Origin: Lachnospiraceae bacterium
Lineage (GTDB): Bacteria > Bacillota > Clostridia > Lachnospirales > Lachnospiraceae
DNA length: 64,000 bases
Reading direction: 5' to 3'
Assembly (NCBI GenBank): GCA_024690825.1
Contig: JAILOK010000011.1
Location: 1-64,000, forward strand
In this document: one piece after another, positions 58,061 to 64,000 of the stretch
Layout: each line of letters opens with the position of its first letter
How positions within the stretch are numbered: the first letter of the stretch is position 1
Notes under the pieces: model-generated
What the model was told of the DNA's origin: nothing
What the model saw: the letters and a program-made list of their open reading frames with translations, nothing else
Databases searched by the model: none
Translations under genes and position numbers: made by a program

Positions 58061-61000
58061 TTAAGCGTCAATTATCGTTATTTTTTTCAAAATTTCGCTC
58101 ACAGGATTTTCTTTTTTATCCATCCTTTCCTCAACCATAAAAAGGAGTCCCAGAACCCTGTATTTGTTCAGGTATAAGAAAGCGTCATAGCACTCATCAT
58201 CCTTATCCTTCATGCACATGGTGTCTCTGACTACCGCAGCTATGTTCTTTGCGCGGATATTCTTCATACCTGCTATCGAATCAACAAGGTCCGTCTGTAT
58301 CCTTCTGCGCTCGTCAGTTTCTTCTCCTGTTTTGTGGCGTCTTTTATCTATCCGGTCAAGCCGCTTTACTGCATCTTTCAGATACTCTTCAATGCGTTTA
58401 ACCTGTTTCCCGTCAGCCTTGCCGGGTATATCACTGAAATGAAAATCAACCTTCTTCCGGACATGATTTCTTCTGGGTTTTCTCAGCAGGGCTGCCTGTT
58501 TTGAGAGGTGATCGGGAGGACAATTCCAATACTTCTTTTCCTTTAGTGCAATGTTACTGTTACCCCTCTCTTTTTTTATCTCGTACAGAAATGCCGGCTG
58601 ATAATACGCTTTGATCTCTTTTGTTGTGCCGAATGATCTGATCTTCTTTGACGAGAGGGGTTTTTCGAGAATCGGTTCACCGTCATACAGGGTATCCATG
58701 ATATCATCATGAAAAGACTTTAAGGGAAGAATAATGGAATGTTTAGACCGGTCTATCTCAAGCTCGTTTAAAACAGACAGCTTCAATATACATTCATACA
58801 CGGTCTGACAATAATCATCATCTCTTCCCGAGTACAGTCCTTCCCACAGATAACTGTTAAATAGTTGGATATCGTTTGAAACTGTTCCTATATCTTTCTG
58901 TGTCTGTGCCAGGTACTTATCAAGCATCGCAAACTCGTATGCGGAAAGTGAATATAATTTCACTTCTCCAACCAGATTCGCGCTTGGTTGTGCAACCGGA
59001 AGTCCGTCCTGTTCAGGGGCATATTTATCACCCATTTTCTTCATGATCCCGGTTCTGTCCGATAAATTATTGACAGCTTCTATTATTGAAGGCTCCCTCA
59101 GGAACATAGCGGTATCGGAATCAAAATCAGCGCCTCCGAGTTTCACCATTATATTTGAGTTGTATGGGGATATCACAACAATAGCTGAAGAACCGGAATC
59201 ATTTTTTAAATTAAACCATTGCTCATATTCGGCGCATTTTTTATTTTTCAATCCGCAGACAGCTCCCGATGACAGATGCGGATATCTGCAAAGCACCACC
59301 GGGTCATTATCATTCAGGCCATAAATGAATGCTTCATCACTGCTAAGGAGAGGTTCTATTGTACTGTCCTTTTTTCTTTCCAAAGGTTTAAGTCCGGAGT
59401 ATCTCAGCATTTCATATGGCATGCTGCACAGAGTCAGCATCTCACCCTTCAGGTCGATCGCTCCGCGTCTCATCCTGTTTTTTATATCACTTATGATCTG
59501 CCTCTTATATGCAATATAATCATCCGTACAGAGAAAATCTTTTGTGACCGCCGCATCCGGATCATCCATCATTTCAAGCATTCTGGAGATATATTTTCCT
59601 TTGGCCGATTCGGAAGGTATCACCTTCTTAAACAGTTCATCATCCTCCCACAATGACTTGATGTACTCTGCTTCATGCTGAAATAATTCCTGTACATTTT
59701 TTTCATCAAGAGGAAGTGTGTTGAGGATCTGATATCCCACCTTATGTCTGCCTTGCCTGGCCGAGGGCTTATCTGTCTTGACAACACCGAAATATGCGGT
59801 TTTCAGATTCTTTCTCCAATGATCATATGCCATGCATCTTGCATCATTTAGTTCCTCATCATCTGATCCCTTCCCGGTTTTGAACAGATCATCTGCAAAT
59901 TTAAAGTACTTAAGGGAATCCGGCGTTATGATAAGTTTTATATCCTTTGCGTTGTACCGGTTACCAAACATATCGTATACCGCGCTGATATTGTTCTCTT
60001 TGTAATACTCCGTTATCCTGGTATTAAATGCGCATGCCTTGAAGAAATGATTTCTTAAGAGCACCATTCCATGTTTTTCATTTCCATATAATTCTTTAAA
60101 GACTGACTCATCTAAAAGCGCCTGCCCGTCCCAGATGTTGTTTCTGTATTCCAAAGCTTCCTGTCTGCAGGATTTATCCGCGCACGACCCGCACTCATTT
60201 AATGTTTTTACAACGAGGGTATTTATTCCTGCTTTGGAGGTCTCTTTACAGACGATCCTTCGATTGCCCTTCACGATCATGCTTTCTTTTTCTTTTATAA
60301 GAAGAATGTTGTTTGGTTTAAGCTTAAATATTTTTTCGATATTGGATAAAGTCAAGGCTTCATATGCCTTAATACCGGTAAGATCATATTTTCTTTGCGG
60401 ATCACTGTCATCAAAGTATTTTCCCATCCATGTCCACTGCATCATTCCTTCATATAGTTTGTCCCATATGAACAGACAGCTTCCCGTCTTCGACTTGCTT
60501 GCGGAGCGTTTGTAAACTACATAATGTCTTATAAGTCCGTCCTTTGCTTCAAAATCAAACCCGTTCATATACAGCAATGCGCGTCTTCTAAGCGCCTCTT
60601 TTGACATCTTTAATCTGTCTATGAAGTCTTCGTAAGTCGATGCGAAGGGAGGATTATTTATTATTTGCGAACATCCTCTCTCTAATAATTGATTGTATAA
60701 GTCTCCGCATTTTTTGAATGTTTTCAGTATTCCCGTATCGAGTATCAGTTTGGGACCCGCATCATGTTTCGATCTGATCGAAGTTACTGTCCAGTCTTCG
60801 TTTTCGATCCAGCCGCTGTTTTCGTGTTTGATATACTGTGAAATGTCTTCCGGAAGATCAAGTGAGACGGCCGGCATCTGTGCAGTATCATTTCCTATAA
60901 AAAGACGGTATACGCCTTTGTGCACAATGTATACGGTCTTTGTGTCTTCCGTCTCTGAATCCGGGGAATCAATGGTCACTTCCTCCGGCATCATGATGTC

Positions 61001-61753
61001 TCTGATATCAAGGTCTGCCCTGATACTTTTTGACATTCCGGATTTGATCACTGCTTCTTCCGATTCAAATGTTCCAACAACACGATAGAGTCCGTTCTTT
61101 TCCTTCTGACATATATATATCTGTATCGGTATTTCTGTTCTCTCGTTTCCTTTATTATAAATTTTGGCACGAACCCTGATACCGGTTCCGTTAACAGATA
61201 CAACAGTTTCATCGATCACAGCATCTTTGCTGATCTGACAGGGCTCTTTTGGTTTCACGACAACTCTGTCGTTTTTTTTCTTTCTGTCTTCCTCCCTTTT
61301 CTTCCAGTATTCCTGATTCTTTTTGAATTCTTCCAGAAATTCAATGTAAATGCTTTTTAACCCGGGCAGCATTTTGTCCTCCGGGATGTCTTTCTCTCTT
61401 ATTCCGTCTGCAAGATCTTTTTTTATTGAAGCAATATCCGTAAAATCGGAATCATTGGTAAACTTTACATTTATAATGACATCACTAAATGATTTTGTTT
61501 TGTCGTTACTTTTATAAAAACCTTTGGGAAAGCTTTCTTTTTCAGAGTTTTTGCTCTCATTTCTCCTGTTCTTTTCCCAAAGTTTTCTTAATTGCAGACT
61601 GTCAAGAGATACCGGAAGACTGCCGTCATATTGGTCAGCCTTAACATGTGATCCTCTGATCATGTTAAAAATTATCTCCTCGGCATCAAAGGAGTTGATG
61701 TAAATTGGTTTGTTATATTCACACTTGTTTTGGTTCATATCATTCAATCCCAT
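58061..61753 (-). CDS. Candidate two-barrel RNA polymerase (QDE-1/YonO-like)
   Basis: 1230 residues, not a known family by eye. Residues 871-880 read KLGGADFDSD: Asp876, Asp878 and Asp880 are spaced as in the DxDGD metal site of double-psi-barrel RNA polymerases. Upstream PVVLCRYPHLSSGAV (819-831) and IVVISPYNSNIMV fit the eukaryotic RdRp context (RNPCLHPGD..VVFP). DGQALLDESVF (542-552) recalls the RdRp DGVG region, and FGVVKTDKPSARQGRHKVGYQ (655-675, with spaced Lys) fits a barrel-1 segment. A CGSC...C zinc-type motif is at 521-529. Start ATG 61753 follows GAGGATC. First large gene of the minus-strand operon. Confidence 0.62.
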   Translation of the reverse strand: MGLNDMNQNKCEYNKPIYINSFDAEEIIFNMIRGSHVKADQYDGSLPVSLDSLQLRKLWEKNRRNESKNSEKESFPKGFYKSNDKTKSFSDVIINVKFTNDSDFTDIASIKKDLADGIREKDIPEDKMLPGLKSIYIEFLEEFKKNQEYWKKREEDRKKKNDRVVVKPKEPCQISKDAVIDETVVSVNGTGIRVRAKIYNKGNERTEIPIQIYICQKEKNGLYRVVGTFESEEAVIKSGMSKSIRADLDIRDIMMPEEVTIDSPDSETEDTKTVYIVHKGVYRLFIGNDTAQMPAVSLDLPEDISQYIKHENSGWIENEDWTVTSIRSKHDAGPKLILDTGILKTFKKCGDLYNQLLERGCSQIINNPPFASTYEDFIDRLKMSKEALRRRALLYMNGFDFEAKDGLIRHYVVYKRSASKSKTGSCLFIWDKLYEGMMQWTWMGKYFDDSDPQRKYDLTGIKAYEALTLSNIEKIFKLKPNNILLIKEKESMIVKGNRRIVCKETSKAGINTLVVKTLNECGSCADKSCRQEALEYRNNIWDGQALLDESVFKELYGNEKHGMVLLRNHFFKACAFNTRITEYYKENNISAVYDMFGNRYNAKDIKLIITPDSLKYFKFADDLFKTGKGSDDEELNDARCMAYDHWRKNLKTAYFGVVKTDKPSARQGRHKVGYQILNTLPLDEKNVQELFQHEAEYIKSLWEDDELFKKVIPSESAKGKYISRMLEMMDDPDAAVTKDFLCTDDYIAYKRQIISDIKNRMRRGAIDLKGEMLTLCSMPYEMLRYSGLKPLERKKDSTIEPLLSSDEAFIYGLNDNDPVVLCRYPHLSSGAVCGLKNKKCAEYEQWFNLKNDSGSSAIVVISPYNSNIMVKLGGADFDSDTAMFLREPSIIEAVNNLSDRTGIMKKMGDKYAPEQDGLPVAQPSANLVGEVKLYSLSAYEFAMLDKYLAQTQKDIGTVSNDIQLFNSYLWEGLYSGRDDDYCQTVYECILKLSVLNELEIDRSKHSIILPLKSFHDDIMDTLYDGEPILEKPLSSKKIRSFGTTKEIKAYYQPAFLYEIKKERGNSNIALKEKKYWNCPPDHLSKQAALLRKPRRNHVRKKVDFHFSDIPGKADGKQVKRIEEYLKDAVKRLDRIDKRRHKTGEETDERRRIQTDLVDSIAGMKNIRAKNIAAVVRDTMCMKDKDDECYDAFLYLNKYRVLGLLFMVEERMDKKENPVSEILKKITIIDA

Positions 61754-61803
61754 GGAAGATCCTCACAGCCGGATCCTCATTCCTGTACGGACTTATTATA
61801 ACA

Positions 61804-61902
61804 CTATCTACTTCCGCATTTGATATTTACGCCTGTTTTTATTACAGGCGCGGAAGAAGGTCTGTATCTTTCATCATAAAACGGTACTGTGCTTTGCTTC
61901 AT
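61804..61902 (-). CDS. 32-residue ORF before the polymerase-like gene
   Basis: Minus-strand ORF (MKQSTVPFYDERYRPSSAP..) with a strong AAGGAGG site before its ATG at 61902. Ends 50 bases before the large gene's start. Basic and Pro-rich. Could be a small accessory protein or leader. Confidence 0.5.
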   Translation of the reverse strand: MKQSTVPFYDERYRPSSAPVIKTGVNIKCGSR

Positions 61903-62097
61903 CCATTCCTCCTTAAAAAAACACCCGGACATATGTGTCGGATCTATCCTGATTGTATTACCGCATGTTTCCTTAAGTCACTCAACTTGTGGTTTACCGG
62001 CAGGAACAGTTCTTCTTATTAAAGAAATGCAAACAGACCAAAGGTGGATATTATGCCTTTTCTGTAGTATATTGTAATTCGGTGCGCATAAGGGGAC

Positions 62098-62397
62098 ATG
62101 CCGGATGCAGATTGTATTGCCACGGGGATCGCCGGAGTTTTTGCCCTGTTTCAGTGGCTGATGCCGATGACCGGGTGGATATGCGTCCATACGATCGTTC
62201 AGTATTTCAGGTCTTTTGAAAAATGGATCCCGTGGATCGCGCTGATCATCGGAGCCGTAACTTTTGGTATCTGCTTTGCCGGACTGATAATAGGAAAGAA
62301 GTTCGGAATGAAGCTTGCAGGCAGGGCATCAGTTTTCGGAGGGATCATCCTTATCGGCATCGGTCTTGAGATCTTTTTGAAGGGTGTTGTGCTATAA
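62098..62397 (+). pseudogene. mntP: Manganese efflux pump MntP, deleted
   Basis: Reads DADCIATGIAGVFALFQWLMPMTGWICV (in parts) then IGAVTFGICFAGLIIGKKFG and GGIILIGIGLEIFLKG. These are the middle and last parts of MntP joined directly: the second helical repeat with its Asp residues is missing, and the first helices are lost. Probably non-functional. Lies between the island and a CDF transporter. Confidence 0.72.
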
Positions 62398-62406
62398 TCA
62401 TAAATT

Positions 62407-63300
62407 ATGGAAGAAAAAAAGATCGTAAAAAAAGTGACAAGGGTCGGAATCCTCGGGAATGTTCTGCTTGCGGGATTTAAGCTCTTTGCCGGTATCCTTG
62501 GAAGATCCCAAGCCATGGTTTCGGATGCGGTTCATTCGCTGTCCGATGTCTTTGCGACATTTGTAGCGTATTTCGGCGTGATCCTTTCAAAGCAGCCGGA
62601 AGACGAGGAGCATCCTTACGGTCACGAGAGACTGGAATGCGCGGCGTCCCTGATCCTCGGACTCATTCTTGCCGGTACGGGTCTCGGCATAGGATATTCC
62701 GGGATTCATAAGCTCATCGTACGCGAAGAACTTGAGATACCGACTGTCCTGCCGTTAATAGCCGCAGTAGTCTCGATAGCGGTTAAGGAGGCAATGTTCT
62801 GGTATACCATGTATTACGCAAAGAAGATGGATTCATCTGCATTCAAGGCAGATGCATGGCATCATCGTTCGGATGCGTTTTCTTCCGTGGGATCTTTTGC
62901 CGGCATAGCTCTGGCCAGAGCCGGATTTCCGATCATGGATCCGGTAGCAAGCCTGCTCATCTGTATTTTTATTCTTAAGGTTGCATTTGATATCTCAAAA
63001 GATGCTCTCGATAAGATGCTCGATACTTCATGCGGAAAGGATATGGAACAGAGCATCAGGGATTTTGTCGGGAAACAGAAGGGAGTGGAATATATCGATC
63101 TGCTCCACACCAGACAGTTTGGCAATAAGATTTATATCGATCTTGAGATTGCCGTAAACGGCAGCATCACGCTGACCGAAGCGCATGACATAGCGGAAAA
63201 TGTGCACAGCAGTGTTGAGCATGAATTTCCGAATGTCAAGCATGTGATGATACATGTGAATCCGGCGGATGACGGGCACGGGGAGACGAATAAAGGCTGA
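62407..63300 (+). CDS. Cation diffusion facilitator transporter, second copy
   Basis: 297 residues. Helix-2 SDAVHSLSDVFATFVAY and helix-5 ADAWHHRSDAFSSVG metal motifs (H..D and D..H), and a C-terminal domain (HDIAENVHSSVEHEFPNVKHVMIHVNP). The HHxSD set is typical of zinc/iron exporters. It follows the broken mntP by 9 bases and may share its metal-stress promoter. Confidence 0.92.
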   Translation: MEEKKIVKKVTRVGILGNVLLAGFKLFAGILGRSQAMVSDAVHSLSDVFATFVAYFGVILSKQPEDEEHPYGHERLECAASLILGLILAGTGLGIGYSGIHKLIVREELEIPTVLPLIAAVVSIAVKEAMFWYTMYYAKKMDSSAFKADAWHHRSDAFSSVGSFAGIALARAGFPIMDPVASLLICIFILKVAFDISKDALDKMLDTSCGKDMEQSIRDFVGKQKGVEYIDLLHTRQFGNKIYIDLEIAVNGSITLTEAHDIAENVHSSVEHEFPNVKHVMIHVNPADDGHGETNKG

Positions 63301-63303
63301 AAT

Positions 63304-64000
63304 ATGAGTATCGCGAATTTTCTTTATCTGTTTTTCATATATCCGATCGAGATCTTCATTGAGACGGTTTTTTCGCTCTCGATGAAGGTTTTTTCCGATG
63401 CGGGAATATCCATTATTTTTGTGAGTTTAGCCGTACAGTTTCTTGTGCTGCCTCTGTACAAAAGAGCGGATGCGCTTCAGGAGGCCGACCGCAGGAAACA
63501 GGAGGAAATGAAAAAATGGATCACCCACATTAAAAAGACTTTTAAGAAGGATGAACGGTTTATGATCCTGTCAGAGTATTACAGGCAGCAGGATTATGAA
63601 CCTGTTATGGGCCTTAGGGGATCGCTTCCTTTATTACTTCAGGTGCCTTTTTTCATTGCTGCGTACAGGTATCTTTCCGGTCTTCAGATGCTGCAGGGCA
63701 CTTCGTTTCTTATTATAAAAGATCTGGGCAGTCCGGACGGGCTTTTAAGGATCACTCTGCCTGTGATAGGGACAGTCAGCGTAAATATCCTGCCCGTTTT
63801 GATGACGGCAATAAATCTGATCTCGGGAGCGATCTATACGAAGGGATTTCAGTTTAAGGAAAAACTGCAGTTATATGTGACAGCCCTTGTATTCCTGGTG
63901 CTTCTTTACGGATCCCCCGCGGGTCTTGTATTTTACTGGACACTCAATAATCTCTTTTCTCTTTTGAAGAATGTGGTGATGAAGATCCTGCATCTTCCGA
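63304..64000 (+). CDS. yidC: YidC/Oxa1 membrane insertase, cut by window end
   Basis: At least 232 residues, open to the window edge. IFVSLAVQFLVLPLYKRADALQEA (insertase helix with the central Arg-type residue) and SLPLLLQVPFFIAAYRYLS are YidC hallmarks, followed by SPAGLVFYWTLNNLFSLL. A lipoprotein signal is not seen. Starts 4 bases after the CDF gene. In clostridia, such paralogues often precede surface-polysaccharide genes. Confidence 0.88.
   Translation, partial: MSIANFLYLFFIYPIEIFIETVFSLSMKVFSDAGISIIFVSLAVQFLVLPLYKRADALQEADRRKQEEMKKWITHIKKTFKKDERFMILSEYYRQQDYEPVMGLRGSLPLLLQVPFFIAAYRYLSGLQMLQGTSFLIIKDLGSPDGLLRITLPVIGTVSVNILPVLMTAINLISGAIYTKGFQFKEKLQLYVTALVFLVLLYGSPAGLVFYWTLNNLFSLLKNVVMKILHLP

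Noticed and set aside
58212-61088. Plus-strand ORFs inside the polymerase-like gene
   Set aside because: They are shadows of the minus-strand gene and lack ribosome sites.

Overview
The window looks like chromosomal DNA from a rumen or gut Lachnospiraceae bacterium (Butyrivibrio/Pseudobutyrivibrio type). The clues are moderate to low G+C, strong AGGAGG-type ribosome sites, many lipoproteins, DUF6273/ATC-hydrolase/DUF362 families, Fur and NhaC proteins of clostridial type, and a PolC-type polymerase. The genus is inference. I saw no rRNA, tRNA or CRISPR array.

Layout: 0-1 kb holds the end of a sugar ABC transporter. 1.1-5.7 kb has two truncated genes, a methyltransferase, an exported peptidase-like hydrolase and an HD-GYP protein. 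5.8-9 kb is metal handling: a CopZ-like chaperone, then a Fur/Zur-type operator over a promoter driving a small membrane protein, a ZnuA-like lipoprotein and an OB-like lipoprotein. 9.2-12.2 kb is a permease/DUF362/esterase operon headed by a hairpin that hides a ribosome site. 12.2-13.7 kb has two small genes under near-identical promoters carrying LexA (SOS) boxes, with cbiL between them. 13.9-18.4 kb has a DUF2325-like coiled-coil protein, a NERD nuclease, an HNH protein and an esterase.

17.5-29.3 kb is a mosaic of small accessory genes whose 5' regions and gene ends have been copied around: an acylphosphatase tail, a truncated Lrp copy and three duplicated promoter modules. It encodes an ADP-ribosylglycohydrolase/SseB fusion and a remarkable trio: a VWA protein fused to a sigma-70 region-4 helix-turn-helix, an Lrp-type regulator, and a stand-alone RNA polymerase alpha-CTD-like protein. 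29-42 kb carries small enzymes, a macro-domain protein, a short exonuclease-less PolC-like polymerase with a WYL regulator, and several decayed genes (ATC hydrolase, DUF6273, dtd). 42-51.8 kb has a phosphatidylserine-decarboxylase-like lipoprotein, a TetR/flavoprotein operon, rhomboid, SGNH hydrolase, a Fur regulator, NhaC and an MFS transporter.

51.9-61.9 kb is an accessory island. A terminator and a nested structured-RNA candidate precede small plus-strand genes (XRE regulator, KptA RNA 2'-phosphotransferase, zinc ribbon). A minus-strand operon encodes a 1230-residue protein with a DxDxD motif like that of two-barrel (QDE-1/YonO-like) RNA polymerases, a hypothetical protein, a ClpP-like protease and a VirD4/TraG-like ATPase with an altered P-loop. 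This operon is my best candidate for an undescribed system. 62-64 kb returns to housekeeping-like genes: a decayed mntP, a CDF transporter and a YidC/Oxa1 insertase cut by the window end.
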